Source of the DNA: Gammaproteobacteria bacterium
GTDB taxonomy: Bacteria; Pseudomonadota; Gammaproteobacteria; Chromatiales; Chromatiaceae
DNA: 55,986 bases
Assembly: GCA_011390365.1 (NCBI GenBank)
Contig: JAABSM010000016.1
Coordinates: 1 to 55,986, forward strand
Direction: 5' to 3'
Part shown: one piece after another, positions 1 to 9,153 of the stretch
How positions within the stretch are numbered: position 1 is the first letter of the stretch
Layout: each line of letters starts with the position of its first letter
Made by a program: the position numbers and the translations under genes
The notes under the pieces: generated by a model
What the model saw: only the letters and a program-made list of their open reading frames with translations
Database searches by the model: none
What the model was told of the DNA's origin: nothing

Positions 1-15
1 AAGTGCTTGATTCTT

Positions 16-57
16 GCCCTCACCCCAACCCCTCTCCCTCGGGGAGAGGGGCTTTTT
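16..57. repeat. Dispersed GC-rich hairpin repeat (CCCTCACCCC family), terminator-like
   Basis: This copy holds a 10-bp stem (CCCCTCTCCC / GGGAGAGGGG) with a 3-nt loop, followed on the plus strand by GCTTTTT, so it could stop transcription. Related copies occur at 24607-24654 and, as a double element, inside hsdR at 52136-52217. The family is a common proteobacterial intergenic repeat. The short ORFs read through it (translation HPNPSPSGRG) are repeat artefacts. Confidence 0.75.
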
Positions 58-112
58 CAGAATACTTTCACAGTCTCAGCGCGTGGGAACCAGCTTTCCT
101 CCTACCCGCAAC

Positions 113-232
113 CCGCCCCCCCCTTTCGCAAAGGGAGGTTAGGGGGATTTTCAGACCTTGGCACGAAACCCCAACTACTCGTTTGCGCGGGAAAAAATCC
201 CCCCGGCCCCCGTTTCCAAAAGGGGGAGTGCC
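113..232. repeat. Two further pyrimidine/purine hairpin repeats in a gene-free stretch
   Basis: Two units of the type CCCCCTTT...AAAGGGGG are present: one around 113-154 and one around 197-230. Each pairs a C-run with a G-run across a short A/T centre. Together with the preceding element they fill most of the 387 bases beyond the rfaH stop codon. I see no gene there: the frames are short and composed of repeat translations. Confidence 0.55.
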
Positions 233-387
233 TCAGGCGAATTGCATGAACCTCAGGGCCAGCTCAAGCGCCTGTGTAACTTATCGAGTCATTCAGTCTA
301 GCAATTCGCATGGCTCGTAGTGTGTGTTTCCCTGGAAATCCCTAATACGGAATACTTCCCCAACCTCCGCGTATTCACGATGCACTT

Positions 388-882
388 TCACTCAATCGAC
401 GCTAGGTCATCCTTTTTCACGGTGACCTTGTTGACCTTGCCGAGCATGTCGAGGAGGATGATGGCCCGCTTCTCGCCTAGCGGCTCGCTGTAGATTGCTT
501 GCAGGCCGGCAAAGGGGCCGTCGGTGATCTCGACCTTGTCACCCGCTTTCAGGGCCTTTCCGCCCTCTGACTCCAATACGCCCAATTGTCGGCGAATGCC
601 CTCCACGATCTCGGCGCTGATCGCCTTCATCTCGCCGCCAAAGCGGACAAAGTCGATCACCCCGATAGTGGAGCGAACCGGGCCTACCGACTTCACGTCC
701 GGATCCACATTGACGAAGAGGTAGCGGGGGAAAAGCGGCTCCACGACCTTTTGCCACTTTCCTCGGCGGCGCTTCTGGATGGTCAGGCGCGGCAGGTAGG
801 CTTCGTAGCCCTGGTTCTGCAATTGTTGCTCGGCGACCTCTTCCTTGCTCGGCTTGGTAAACACCACATACCAGTCCCTCAT
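388..882 (-). CDS. rfaH: Transcription antitermination protein RfaH (NusG paralogue)
   Basis: A 164-residue NusG-family protein. The N-terminal NGN domain starts [11 protein letters not shown] and contains the RfaH-typical stretch [11 protein letters not shown] (about residues 48-58) and [15 protein letters not shown]. The C-terminal KOW-like segment follows ([19 protein letters not shown]). RfaH binds RNA polymerase paused at an ops site, suppresses termination in long operons and recruits ribosomes; the fold-switching KOW domain is family knowledge. Its ATG overlaps the fcl stop as ATGA, so it is translationally coupled to the GDP-fucose genes. This implies a local role in polysaccharide expression. 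I found no convincing ops element (GGCGGTAGNNTG) in the window, so targets probably lie outside. It could be a specialised paralogue and not the genome's only RfaH. Confidence 0.9.
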   Translation of the reverse strand: MRDWYVVFTKPSKEEVAEQQLQNQGYEAYLPRLTIQKRRRGKWQKVVEPLFPRYLFVNVDPDVKSVGPVRSTIGVIDFVRFGGEMKAISAEIVEGIRRQLGVLESEGGKALKAGDKVEITDGPFAGLQAIYSEPLGEKRAIILLDMLGKVNKVTVKKDDLASIE

Positions 883-1856
883 CGCCGAATCCCCTCCTCG
901 TTGGCGAGAAACCAGTCGTAGGTCTGCTTCAGCCCCTCTTCCAATGAGATCCGCGCCTTCCAGCCGAGATTGGCGAGTCGGGTCACGTCCAGCAGCTTTC
1001 TGGGGGTTCCATCTGGCTTGGCGGTGTTGAACTCAATCTTCCCCTGAAATCCCGTTACCCGGGCGACCGTCTCCGCCAATTCGCGGATGGTGACATCGAT
1101 CCCGGTTCCCACGTTGATGTGGGATAGCATCTCTTGGGTATGGGTACGGTAGCTCTGAACGTCCAGGCCCAGCACATGCAGGGAGGCGTCCGCCATATCG
1201 TCGACATGGAGAAATTCCCGCATCGGTTTACCGGTTCCCCACACCTCGACCGTTTCATGTCCAGCCGCTCTGGCCTCGTGAAACTTGCGAATCAATGCCG
1301 GCAAGACATGGCTGTTCTCTAGGTCGAAGTTATCGTTCGGTCCGTAGAGGTTGGTCGGCATGACGCTGCGAAAATCGGCGCCGTACTGGCGATTGTAGGA
1401 TTCGCAAAGCTTGATTCCAGCGATCTTGGCGACCGCATAGGGCTCGTTGGTGGGTTCCAGCGTGCCGGTCAGTAACGCATCTTCGCGCATCGGCTGGGCC
1501 GCGTCTCTGGGATAGATGCAGGAACTCCCGAGAAACAGCAGCCGTTTCACCCCATGTAGATGAGATTGATGGATTACGTTTGCTTGAACCATCAGGTTCT
1601 GATAGATGAATTCGGCGGGATAGGTGTTGTTGGCGTGAATACCTCCCACCTTGGCCGCCGCAAGGATGACGTAATCCGGCTTCTGGCTTTCGAAAAAAGC
1701 CGCGACCGCGCCTTGCTCGGTAAGGTCAAGTTCCTTGTGGGAGCGAGTGATGATCGCATCGCTATCGACGCCTTCGGCGAGCATCTTGCGAATCATGGCG
1801 GACCCCACCATGCCACGGTGACCCGCGACGTAGATCTTGTCGGATGATTCGAACAT
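879..1856 (-). CDS. fcl: GDP-L-fucose synthase
   Basis: An NADPH-dependent 3,5-epimerase/4-reductase that converts GDP-4-keto-6-deoxy-D-mannose to GDP-L-fucose in the cytoplasm. It is an extended SDR protein of 325 residues with the nucleotide-binding GHRGMVG at residues 12-18, the conserved SSCIYP near 111-116 and the catalytic Y140-x3-K144 (YAVAK). I prefer the start [10 protein letters not shown], 4 nt after the gmd stop. The upstream in-frame start ([10 protein letters not shown]) would overlap gmd and adds residues that are not family-like. The gene follows gmd directly and overlaps rfaH by 4 nt, so the three genes form one operon. Overall confidence is high because all SDR signatures are intact. 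Confidence 0.95.
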   Translation of the reverse strand: MFESSDKIYVAGHRGMVGSAMIRKMLAEGVDSDAIITRSHKELDLTEQGAVAAFFESQKPDYVILAAAKVGGIHANNTYPAEFIYQNLMVQANVIHQSHLHGVKRLLFLGSSCIYPRDAAQPMREDALLTGTLEPTNEPYAVAKIAGIKLCESYNRQYGADFRSVMPTNLYGPNDNFDLENSHVLPALIRKFHEARAAGHETVEVWGTGKPMREFLHVDDMADASLHVLGLDVQSYRTHTQEMLSHINVGTGIDVTIRELAETVARVTGFQGKIEFNTAKPDGTPRKLLDVTRLANLGWKARISLEEGLKQTYDWFLANEEGIRR

Positions 1857-1860
1857 CGGT

Positions 1861-2946
1861 CTATTCGTTATAGTCGTAGGCGGCATAGCCGTGCTTCTTG
1901 ACCAGCTCGTCCCGTCTGGCCATGGCGAGGTCGTGCTGCATCATCTCCTGGACCATCTCTTCGAAGGTGATCTCGGGCTCCCAACCCAGTTTCGCCTTGG
2001 CCTTGGAGGGGTCGCCGAGGAGGGTCTCCACCTCGGTCGGGCGGAAGTAGCGGGGATCGACGGCGACAATGCACTTGCCGCTCTCTTGGTCATATCCCTT
2101 TTCATCAATCCCCTTGCCTTCCCAGCGAACCTTCTTGCCCAGTTGCGCATAGGCGGCGTTGACGAAGTCGCGCACGGAGTACTGTTTACCGGTGGCGATA
2201 CAGAAATCCTCGGGGGTATCCTGTTGCAGCATCATCCACTGCATCCTCACGTAGTCCTTGGCGTGCCCCCAGTCGCGCAAGGCGTCGAGGTTACCGAGGT
2301 AGAGACAGTCCTGAAGCCCCAGGTGGATACGCGCCAGCGCCCGGGTGATCTTGCGGGTAACGAAGGTTTCGCCGCGGATCGGGCTTTCGTGGTTGAAGAG
2401 GATGCCGTTGCAGGCATAGATGCCATAGGCCTCTCGGTAGTTGACGGTGATCCAGTAGGCGTAGAGCTTGGCGGCGGCGTAGGGTGATCGGGGGTAGAAG
2501 GGGGTGGTCTCCTTCTGGGGGATCTCCTGGACATCGCCATAGAGTTCGGAGGTGGAGGCCTGGTAGTAGCGGGTCTTCTTTTCCAACCCGAGGACGCGAA
2601 TCGCGTCCAGGATCCGCAATGCGCCGAGGCCGACCGTATCGGCGGTGTATTCCGGGCTTTCGAAGGAGACGGCGACATGGCTCTGGGCGCCCAGGTTGTA
2701 GATTTCGTCCGGCTCCACCAGCTGGATGATGCGTACGATGCTCATGGAGTCGGCCAGGTCACCGTAATGCAGGACGAAGCGCTGCTCCTTTTCGTGGGGA
2801 TCCTGGTAGAGGTGGTCGATACGATCGGTGTTGAAGAGGGATGAACGCCGTTTTATGCCGTGGACTTCATACCCTTTCTCCAGGAGAAGTTCCGCCAGAT
2901 AGGCGCCATCCTGCCCGGTAATACCCGTGATAAGTGCTTTTTTCAT
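1861..2946 (-). CDS. gmd: GDP-mannose 4,6-dehydratase
   Basis: The first step of GDP-fucose (and GDP-rhamnose/perosamine) synthesis, converting GDP-D-mannose to GDP-4-keto-6-deoxy-D-mannose. It is a 361-residue extended SDR enzyme with the cofactor loop GITGQDG (8-14), the segment STSELYG (131-137) with the catalytic Thr/Glu pair, and Y156-x3-K160 (YAAAK). The ATG at 2946 is chosen over an upstream TTG because family members begin [14 protein letters not shown]. It is the first gene of gmd-fcl-rfaH. Its upstream region carries a 98-bp palindromic repeat (2970-3067) that must be transcribed in, or lie close to, the operon leader. Length and motifs match the family fully. Confidence 0.96.
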   Translation of the reverse strand: MKKALITGITGQDGAYLAELLLEKGYEVHGIKRRSSLFNTDRIDHLYQDPHEKEQRFVLHYGDLADSMSIVRIIQLVEPDEIYNLGAQSHVAVSFESPEYTADTVGLGALRILDAIRVLGLEKKTRYYQASTSELYGDVQEIPQKETTPFYPRSPYAAAKLYAYWITVNYREAYGIYACNGILFNHESPIRGETFVTRKITRALARIHLGLQDCLYLGNLDALRDWGHAKDYVRMQWMMLQQDTPEDFCIATGKQYSVRDFVNAAYAQLGKKVRWEGKGIDEKGYDQESGKCIVAVDPRYFRPTEVETLLGDPSKAKAKLGWEPEITFEEMVQEMMQHDLAMARRDELVKKHGYAAYDYNE

Positions 2947-2969
2947 CAAAATCTTGCCTGGTATGTCTT

Positions 2970-3067
2970 GCTAACGGTCATGGAGTGATGCACCACCCCG
3001 GGAAATGAATCAGCCCAAGGAGTGGCAGTCCTTTGAGGACTGCCACTCCTCGGTAGATTCACAGTAA
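2970..3067. repeat. 98-bp palindromic dispersed repeat, copy 1 (intergenic)
   Basis: The element starts GCTAACGGTCATGG and ends CACAGTAA. It contains a perfect 15-bp stem (AGGAGTGGCAGTCCT, 3018-3032; partner 3036-3050) with a TTG loop. An identical 98-bp copy sits inside hsdR at 50431-50528. Its first 13 nt also occur at 20680-20692, and a variant (TAACGGCCATGA) directly follows this copy. No transposase is linked, so it looks like a small non-autonomous element or a palindromic repeat family. Confidence 0.92.
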
Positions 3068-3180
3068 CGGCCATGATCTCGCGCCGCCAACACATGTGGA
3101 AAAATAATCCGGTCATCATATCAAAAGGCGGCTTTTCGGACTAACGAAGAGTCAGAATTTTTGCGCCATGGCGGATTCCG

Positions 3181-3612
3181 CTATTCAAGCCACATTTTCC
3201 GGTGAGGTATCCCCGCATCGGAAAACTCTTCCCCTTGGACGCAAAAGCCGTGTTTTTCATAAAACGGGATCGCCGTGAGCTGGGCGTGGAGGAACAGGGG
3301 GCCGATCCCCCGTTCGTTGGCCAGTTGCAGGATACGTCGCAAGATCCCGCCGCCAACGCCCCTGCCCCGCCACTTTGGCAACACGCCCATGCGACCGATC
3401 TGCCCGCCCGAGGTCAGGCGTCCGGTGGCGATGGGGTTTCCGTCGGCATCGAGGGCGAGGAGGTGGAGCGCGAGGGGGTCCTGGTCGTCCCACTCCAGCG
3501 CCTCCGGGACGGATTGTTCTTCGATGAAGACCTTGCGGCGCACGAACTCCAGCGCTTTTCGGTCACCTTCCCAATCGGCGAGGCGCACTGAAAAGGTGTA
3601 ACCTACTCCCAT
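3181..3612 (-). CDS. GNAT-family N-acetyltransferase (ElaA-like)
   Basis: A 143-residue single-domain GNAT protein. Family features are the beta strand HLLALDADGNPIATGRL, the acetyl-CoA pyrophosphate loop WRGRGVG (about residues 80-86), and the C-terminal AIPFYEKHGF segment that ends many GNAT domains. The early motif RRKVFIEEQSVP is typical of the ElaA/YitI-like subgroup, for which the acceptor substrate is not established. The ATG overlaps the end of roxA by 10 nt, so it is co-transcribed with that gene. The function beyond acyl transfer cannot be read from sequence, and a ribosome-related acceptor suggested by the neighbour would be speculation. Confidence 0.85.
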   Translation of the reverse strand: MGVGYTFSVRLADWEGDRKALEFVRRKVFIEEQSVPEALEWDDQDPLALHLLALDADGNPIATGRLTSGGQIGRMGVLPKWRGRGVGGGILRRILQLANERGIGPLFLHAQLTAIPFYEKHGFCVQGEEFSDAGIPHRKMWLE

Positions 3613-4769
3613 ATCAGGTGTCCGTCCCGATATAACGCCTTCAGCAGGTCGACGGCTTCGGGCGCATCGAGCCAGGGCTGGAGATAGCCGAAGTGGAGCG
3701 CTCGATAGTGGGTGATCGCCGCCAGGATCCCGCCATGCTCGCAGGGCAACTGATATTCATGACCATTGACGAAGAGGCTGTCCCGGCCCGCGCCGCCCTT
3801 GCTGAACGCCATGCGTGACATGGGGTTGCGATGGATGACGCCCCGTTCCCGCAGATGCTTCAGGAACATCTCCACCTCTTGGGCATCGGCTTGAGGCTCG
3901 ACGTACAGATTGGCCTTGGTCTCGCTGATGTAGCGCCCGAACCAGCGCCGAAAGGCCTCGTCGTCCTGGGCCAGATACTCCTGAAACCTCCGCCGCAGGT
4001 CGGTGCGCACCGCGGGCAGGATCTCGCCCGGGGTATCCTGGGGCGTCAGCGGGATGTCCCGATAGCGGGTCAGGGGCGCTCGGCTCTCCACCAGTTCATC
4101 GCACCAGTGGGCGAACATGTCGCGCATGGCGGGGGCGCGAAAGCCGACCGAGCAGGTGATGCACTCCCCTTCGGCGACTCCCCAGTGGGCGACGTTGGGG
4201 GGCAGGTAGAGACAATCGCCGGGTTCGAGCAACCACTCCTCGTCCGCCTGGAACTCGGGCAGGATGCGGACGTCCAGCCCGGGGATGTAGGCATCCTCCG
4301 CGACCGGTCGCTGATGGATCCGCCAGCGCCGCTTGCCATGGGCCTGAAACAGGAAGACGTCGTAATCATCTACATGCGGCCCAACGGAGCCCTGATCGAC
4401 GGCGTAACTCACCATCACATCGTCGAGCCGCCAGTCGGGGAGAAAGCGAAACGGGTCGAGCAATCTCGCCACCTGGGGCGCGAATTTATCCACATCCTGC
4501 ACCAGTAGCGTCCAGTGGCTGTCGGGCAAGGTACTGAACATGGATTCAGGAAAGGGGCCGTGACGGACCTCCCAGGGCGACTCGCCCCCCTTCTCCAGGA
4601 TCAGGCGGGACTCCACTCCCTCCTCGCACGCCAGTCCCGCCAGATCGTCGCCGGTCAGATCGCAGCTGAAATCGAGGGCGGCGCGCATCAGCAGCGGTTT
4701 GCGCTGCCAGAACTCCCGAAGGAAGGCTTCCGGGTCCAGGGGGTCGGGAAATCGCAGTGTCAACATCAT
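3603..4769 (-). CDS. roxA: Ribosomal oxygenase, 50S L16 arginine 3-hydroxylase (YcfD/RoxA)
   Basis: A cupin/JmjC-fold Fe(II)- and 2-oxoglutarate-dependent oxygenase of 388 residues. YcfD hydroxylates an arginine of ribosomal protein L16 in E. coli. The iron triad is visible as H132-x-D134 in GPHVDDYDVF and H195 in PPNVAHWGV. The N-terminal FLREFWQRKPLLMR and the acidic C-terminal domain also match the family length. Two adjacent ATG codons open the gene; either may be used. It is followed by an overlapping GNAT gene. No frame damage or missing ligand is seen. Confidence 0.93.
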   Translation of the reverse strand: MMLTLRFPDPLDPEAFLREFWQRKPLLMRAALDFSCDLTGDDLAGLACEEGVESRLILEKGGESPWEVRHGPFPESMFSTLPDSHWTLLVQDVDKFAPQVARLLDPFRFLPDWRLDDVMVSYAVDQGSVGPHVDDYDVFLFQAHGKRRWRIHQRPVAEDAYIPGLDVRILPEFQADEEWLLEPGDCLYLPPNVAHWGVAEGECITCSVGFRAPAMRDMFAHWCDELVESRAPLTRYRDIPLTPQDTPGEILPAVRTDLRRRFQEYLAQDDEAFRRWFGRYISETKANLYVEPQADAQEVEMFLKHLRERGVIHRNPMSRMAFSKGGAGRDSLFVNGHEYQLPCEHGGILAAITHYRALHFGYLQPWLDAPEAVDLLKALYRDGHLIWE

Positions 4770-4980
4770 GGACTCGGGAAATGGCGGCCCGCTTTGGCTT
4801 GAACCGTGAGGGTGAAAAGCGGATTATACCGATCCTGCAATCCCGTGGCATGCTGGATTTTGTGATGCCGATCTTGTTTGGGATAGCAATACCTTGCGAA
4901 AACCGCAGCTAAGCCCGATTCTCTACAGGTGGGTCAAAGAGATTTCGGCTGCTCTGTATGCCGTCAAGGAGAGGTTCAAC

Positions 4981-5445
4981 ATGCCCATTATCAACAGGGA
5001 AGCAGTAACGGAGGAAGGCATGCGTAAATTCATTCGCCACCCGGCGCAGATCCCCATCGATGTCAGTGTCGATTCGGCGTCGCCGATGCGTGGCAGGACC
5101 CGGGATGTGGCCATCGGCGGGCTATGTTTCCAATCTCGGGAGGCATTGCACCCTGGATGCAAGATCCACCTGCGCATCGATGTGCATCAGGCGTTCGAGG
5201 CGCAAGCGGTGGTGGTCTGGTGTCGCCCTGCCGACGATCATTATGACGTTGGGGTTCAGTTCGATAACGAGTACACCAAGTACGCGGTACGCATGGTGGA
5301 GCAGGCGTGCTGGATCGAAGATTACCGACGCAAGGTCTTCAACGACGAGGGACGCAAGCTCGACACCGACGCGGCGGCGGCGGAGTGGATCGCCCGCTAC
5401 GCAAGCAAGTTCGAGGAGATGCAGGAGTCCTATCCCGAGAACTGA
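4981..5445 (+). CDS. PilZ-domain protein, putative c-di-GMP receptor
   Basis: A 154-residue cytosolic protein with one PilZ domain. The RxxxR motif is seen as RKFIRHPAQIPI, and the second motif appears in degenerate form at RTRDVAIGGLCFQSR (D/N-x-S-x-x-G expected; here D-V-A-I-G-G). The missing serine may weaken c-di-GMP binding. A charged C-terminal helix (EWIARYASKFEEMQES) follows the domain. I chose the ATG preceded by AAGGAGAGG; an in-frame start 87 nt upstream has no ribosome binding site. The gene stands alone between divergent roxA and convergent pnp, so its target is unknown. Confidence 0.82.
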   Translation: MPIINREAVTEEGMRKFIRHPAQIPIDVSVDSASPMRGRTRDVAIGGLCFQSREALHPGCKIHLRIDVHQAFEAQAVVVWCRPADDHYDVGVQFDNEYTKYAVRMVEQACWIEDYRRKVFNDEGRKLDTDAAAAEWIARYASKFEEMQESYPEN

Positions 5446-5500
5446 GGTTTGGCAATGTGCAACAATTCTCCACTCGTCCGCAAAAAGAGAGATTCATGGG

Positions 5501-5534
5501 CAGGATTGGCGGGATTTGCAGGATTAACGGGAAT
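5501..5534. repeat. Degenerate GGATT direct repeats in a gene-free gap
   Basis: Three short units related to CAGGATTNNC sit in tandem here. This style of repeat is scattered through intergenic DNA of many proteobacteria. The rest of the 348-base gap between the PilZ gene and pnp shows no convincing gene: the open frames are short, mutually overlapping and lack ribosome binding sites. The only other feature in the gap is the terminator just ahead of pnp's 3' end. Confidence 0.45.
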
Positions 5535-5747
5535 TTTGGCCGAGCGCAGTTCGCCAATCCCCATAGATGCCCCGAATGGTCAGGGCAAAGAGGCAATGCC
5601 CCGCCTGCGTTCATCTGAAGTCGGGACTGCCAGCCCTGTGCTGATACAGCCGCGCCAGAGTTATCATGAAATCTCTCATCCAGGGCAGCGGGGATTTTAA
5701 GCTCAGTGGATTCTCTTACCGCAACGCCTAAGGCAGACAGCGCCATG

Positions 5748-5774
5748 AAAAAGGGGCCTTACGGCCCCTTTTTT
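5748..5774 (-). terminator. Bidirectional intrinsic terminator after pnp
   Basis: The hairpin AAGGGGCC-TTAC-GGCCCCTT is flanked by A-runs on one side and T-runs on the other. It works for pnp on the minus strand and could also stop plus-strand transcripts from the PilZ gene. Confidence 0.88.
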
Positions 5775-5793
5775 GGTGGGTTGCGTCAGAAGA

Positions 5794-7887
5794 TCACTCC
5801 CCCTCCTCCACCGCCTTCATGCTGAGGCGAATACGGCCCTGCTTGTCGATCTCCAGCACCTTGACGCGCACCATATCCCCTTCGGCGAGCTTGTCGGCGA
5901 CCTTTTCGACCCGCTCTTCGCAGATCTGGGAGATGTGCACCAGACCATCGCGCCCCGGCAGGATGGTGACGAAGGCGCCGAAGTCCATCAGACGGGCGAC
6001 CTTGCCTTCATAGACCTTGCCCACCTCGACGTCGGCGGTGATGAGTTCGATGCGCTTGCGCGCCTCGTCCCCGGCCGCCTTGCTGACGGAGAAGATCTTG
6101 ACCATGCCGTCATCGGTGACGTCGACGGTGGCGCCCGTCTCTTCACAGATGGAGCGAATGGTGGTGCCGCCCTTGCCGATCACATCGCGGATCTTCTGGG
6201 GGTCGATCTTGAAGGAGATGATACGCGGGGCGTGCTCCGACATCTCCTGACGCGGCGCATCGATCGCCTTGCCCATCTCGTCGAGGATGTGCATGCGCCC
6301 GGCCTTGGCCTGGTCCAGGGCGATCTCCATGATCTCGCGGGTGATGCCGTCGATCTTGATATCCATCTGCAGGGCGTTGACGCCGTTGGTGGTACCCGCG
6401 ACCTTGAAATCCATGTCGCCGAGGTGATCCTCGTCGCCCATGATGTCGCTCAGCACCGCGAACTCATCGCCCTCCTTGATCAGCCCCATGGCGACGCCGG
6501 CCACCGGCGCCTTGATCGGCACGCCGGCATCCATCAGCGAGAGACTGGTGCCGCACACCGAGGCCATGGAGGATGAACCATTGGATTCGGTGATCTCGGA
6601 CACGACCCGAATCGAGTAGGGAAAGTCCCTGATGGTGGGCATGCAGGCGAGCACGCCGCGCTTGGCGAGACGCCCGTGGCCGATCTCACGCCGCTTGGGG
6701 CTCCCCACGCGACCCGTCTCGCCGACGCAGAAAGGGGGGAAGTTGTAGTGGAGCATGAAGGACTCCTTGCGCTCCCCCTCCAGGGCGTCGATGATCTGGG
6801 AGTCACGTTCGGTACCCAGGGTGGTAATCACCAGCGCCTGGGTCTCGCCGCGGGTAAACAGGGCGGAACCGTGGGTGCGGGGCAGTACGCCGGTGCGAAT
6901 GGTGATGGGGCGAACCGTTTTGGTATCGCGGCCATCGATGCGAGGCTCGCCGGCCAGGATACGACCGCGCACGATGCGCTTCTTCAGCTTCTCGATCGCA
7001 CCGTAGACCTGGTCGCCGCTCCACCTGGGCTCTTCGCCGCCGGCAAGCTTCTCCTTCGCCTCGGCAACGATCTCGTCGACACGCCCGTAACGCTCCATCT
7101 TGTCGGCGATCTTGTAGGCATCCCCGATCGCGGCGCCAACCGCGGCCTCCACCGCCGCCATCAGCTCGCCATCTTCCGCCGCGGGGGCGAACTCCATCGA
7201 CGGCTTGTTGACCTCGGCGGCCAGTTCCCGGATCGCCTGGATCACCACCTGCATCCGGTCATGACCGAACAGCACCGCGCCGAGCATCACCTCTTCCGGG
7301 AGCTCGTTGGCCTCGGACTCCACCATCAGCACCGCCTTGTCGGTGCCGGCGACGATCAGATCCAGGTCGCTCCACTCGCCGATGCCGGCGGTCTCGGCAT
7401 TGAGGATGTAGTTGCCGTCCTTGTACCCCACCCGGGCCGCACCAACCGGCCCCTGAAACGGCAGCCCGGAGACCGCCATCGCGGCGGAAGCGCCGATCAG
7501 CGAGGGAATCTCCGGATCCACCGCGGGGTTGAGCGACTTTACCGTCGCGATCACCTGGGTCTCCTTGTTGAACCCCTTGGGAAAGAGCGGGCGGATCGGG
7601 CGGTCGATCAAGCGGCTGGTCAGGATCTCCTTCTCCGAGGGGCGTCCCTCGCGGCGGAAGAAGCCGCCCGGGATCTTGCCGGCGGCATAGGTCTTCTCCT
7701 GATAATCGATGGTCAGCGGGAAGAAGTCTTTTCCCTCCCCGCTGTTCTTCTCCACGACCACGGTCACCAGCACCACGGTACCGTCCATGTCGACCATCAC
7801 CGCGCCGTCGGCCTGACGGGCGATTTCACCGGTCTCCAGCACGACCTTGTGGTTGCCGTACTGGAATTCTTTTCTAATCAAGCTCAC
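5794..7887 (-). CDS. pnp: Polyribonucleotide nucleotidyltransferase (PNPase)
   Basis: The phosphorolytic 3'-5' exoribonuclease and degradosome component, 697 residues and the usual length. Two RNase PH-like domains, an intervening helical domain, a KH domain ([11 protein letters not shown], near residue 560) and a C-terminal S1 domain ([18 protein letters not shown]) occur in order. The second-core motif [11 protein letters not shown] and the [18 protein letters not shown] segment with the metal-binding aspartates are intact. The start is GTG ([11 protein letters not shown]), preceded by AGAGGA. It follows rpsO in the classical rpsO-pnp order. No RNase III-processed leader was resolved between the two genes. 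Confidence 0.97.
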   Translation of the reverse strand: MSLIRKEFQYGNHKVVLETGEIARQADGAVMVDMDGTVVLVTVVVEKNSGEGKDFFPLTIDYQEKTYAAGKIPGGFFRREGRPSEKEILTSRLIDRPIRPLFPKGFNKETQVIATVKSLNPAVDPEIPSLIGASAAMAVSGLPFQGPVGAARVGYKDGNYILNAETAGIGEWSDLDLIVAGTDKAVLMVESEANELPEEVMLGAVLFGHDRMQVVIQAIRELAAEVNKPSMEFAPAAEDGELMAAVEAAVGAAIGDAYKIADKMERYGRVDEIVAEAKEKLAGGEEPRWSGDQVYGAIEKLKKRIVRGRILAGEPRIDGRDTKTVRPITIRTGVLPRTHGSALFTRGETQALVITTLGTERDSQIIDALEGERKESFMLHYNFPPFCVGETGRVGSPKRREIGHGRLAKRGVLACMPTIRDFPYSIRVVSEITESNGSSSMASVCGTSLSLMDAGVPIKAPVAGVAMGLIKEGDEFAVLSDIMGDEDHLGDMDFKVAGTTNGVNALQMDIKIDGITREIMEIALDQAKAGRMHILDEMGKAIDAPRQEMSEHAPRIISFKIDPQKIRDVIGKGGTTIRSICEETGATVDVTDDGMVKIFSVSKAAGDEARKRIELITADVEVGKVYEGKVARLMDFGAFVTILPGRDGLVHISQICEERVEKVADKLAEGDMVRVKVLEIDKQGRIRLSMKAVEEGE

Positions 7888-7946
7888 TTTGTCGTTTCCT
7901 CTGTTTGCCTGGGTGGGGTTCGAGGCGGATGATTTGGCGACGGATC

Positions 7947-8216
7947 TTAACGACGCAGGCCGAGGCGGGAAATCAGGGTGCGATAACGCTCCAGATCCTT
8001 CGATTTCAGATAGTCGAGCAGCTTGCGACGGGAATTGACCATGCGGACCAGGCCGCGGCGGGAGTGGTGGTCCAGCTTGTGTTCGCCGAAGTGTTCGGAC
8101 AGCTGGTTGATGCGCGCGGTAAGCAGTGCGACCTGAACCTCCGGCGAACCGGTGTCATTGGCGCCACGGCCATACTCTTCGACGATAGTCTTTTTTTGCT
8201 GTGCGGTCATTGCCAT
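7947..8216 (-). CDS. rpsO: 30S ribosomal protein S15
   Basis: An 89-residue primary 16S rRNA-binding protein of the small-subunit platform. The sequence is canonical: [30 protein letters not shown] and the C-terminal [13 protein letters not shown]. The start MAMTAQQ is supported by GAGGAG 8 nt upstream of the first ATG. It lies upstream of pnp on the same strand and has a promoter and a structured leader in the gap to the divergent membrane-protein gene. S15 represses its own translation in several bacteria by leader binding. Confidence 0.98.
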   Translation of the reverse strand: MAMTAQQKKTIVEEYGRGANDTGSPEVQVALLTARINQLSEHFGEHKLDHHSRRGLVRMVNSRRKLLDYLKSKDLERYRTLISRLGLRR

Positions 8217-8350
8217 TGTGGTATCTCCTCATTGCATAAGGGTGAAAGGTGCGATCGCCGCCGGCAATGGGACCAGAAGACGACCGTTGCTCCGTTAGCG
8301 GAGCGGCGGCTCGATGCACCCTCAGCAGGCATTTGCCGAGAGAGATCGCC
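8217..8350 (-). promoter_or_regulatory. Structured rpsO 5' leader, possible S15 autoregulatory element
   Basis: The minus-strand leader contains a stable hairpin GCTCCG-CTAA-CGGAGC and flanking GCCGCC / GGCGGC segments that could pair around it. The leader then runs to the ribosome binding site of rpsO. Several unrelated S15-binding leaders are known in bacteria. Whether this one binds S15 is inference from position and structure. Confidence 0.45.
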
Positions 8351-8362
8351 CCGAAACCGCGC

Positions 8363-8391
8363 ATTATCCATTCTTCGGGTTACAGATTCAA
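8363..8391 (-). promoter_or_regulatory. Sigma-70 promoter of rpsO-pnp
   Basis: The minus strand reads TTGAAT, a 17-bp spacer, then GATAAT, about 150 nt upstream of rpsO. Hexamers and spacing are close to consensus. Confidence 0.7.
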
Positions 8392-8503
8392 CGGCAAATC
8401 GGCGACCATGGAGAAAATTCCGCTGGCGCAGAGGTGGGAGGATTGGGGGCGACGTGATAATCTTGCCCAATACCTGTTCTAAACCTGTGAGGAGGATTCG
8501 CCG

Positions 8504-8878
8504 ATGTTGACCACCCTGGGCAGACTACCCTGGATATTCTTGCCGATCATCTTTCTGGTGGTCGCCCACCAGGCCGGCGTCGCCCTGGAAGGCATCGCCG
8601 GTTATATCTTCATTGGCGTGGCGGTGTTCGTGCTGCTGGTCGAGTTCGTCAAATCCGGCGATATCGGCGTCGCCCCCTTCCTGCTCGACACCACCTTCTC
8701 GGTACTCGCGCTGATCGTCTCAACCGCCCTGCTCTGCTACATGCGCTTCGGCCTGGGTGAGAGCCCGACCTTCTTCCACTGGCTAGGCTACGTGATCATC
8801 GTCGGCGACGCCATCCTCAGCCCCGCCAACGCCTTTCGCACCGCATTGCGCAACTTTGGCGGGGATGTCTCCCACTAG
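8504..8878 (+). CDS. Small integral membrane protein of unknown function
   Basis: A 124-residue protein with four predicted membrane spans: IFLPIIFLVVAHQAGVA, IAGYIFIGVAVFVLLVEF, FLLDTTFSVLALIVSTALL and FHWLGYVIIVGDAILS. Loops are short and there is no signal peptide or known motif. A GAGGAGG ribosome binding site precedes the ATG. I do not recognise a family with a defined role. The gene is divergent from rpsO and is followed by a long inverted repeat that may end the transcript. Reading-frame quality and codon use are good, so it is very likely real. Confidence 0.75.
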   Translation: MLTTLGRLPWIFLPIIFLVVAHQAGVALEGIAGYIFIGVAVFVLLVEFVKSGDIGVAPFLLDTTFSVLALIVSTALLCYMRFGLGESPTFFHWLGYVIIVGDAILSPANAFRTALRNFGGDVSH

Positions 8879-8960
8879 CGTCAGCGCACCCCAACCGCCG
8901 GAAACATGTCTGGCCATCCCTATGATGGCCGGCGACGCTTTTCCCGCTTCACCGCGGAGC

Positions 8961-9009
8961 GCGCGGCTTGACGCGCCAACGGACGAGACCTTGGCGCGCC
9001 AAGCCGCGC
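8961..9009. repeat. 19-bp inverted repeat with nested second dyad
   Basis: The arms GCGCGGCTTGACGCGCCAA (8961-8979) and its complement (8991-9009, one mismatch) enclose an 11-nt loop. A second imperfect dyad follows immediately, CGATGTCGTCA (9012-9022) with TGATGACATCG (9076-9086). There is no T-run, so it is not a standard intrinsic terminator. No gene is visible between 8879 and 9153. Confidence 0.6.
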
Positions 9010-9153
9010 CCCGATGTCGTCACGATAAGCCAAGGCATGTCCGCCAACTCCCGACGGGAGCATCACCCCTTGCGCTGATGACATCGCGAAGGAGAGGACC
9101 GCCAAGACCGAGGCTCGACCTCCCCATATTCGCGATGCCAGAACAGCGAGGCG

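Noticed and set aside
1-320. Two ORFs at the left edge
   Set aside because: Their translations (HPNPSPSGRGAF and LTPTPLPRGEG) come from the GC-rich hairpin repeats.
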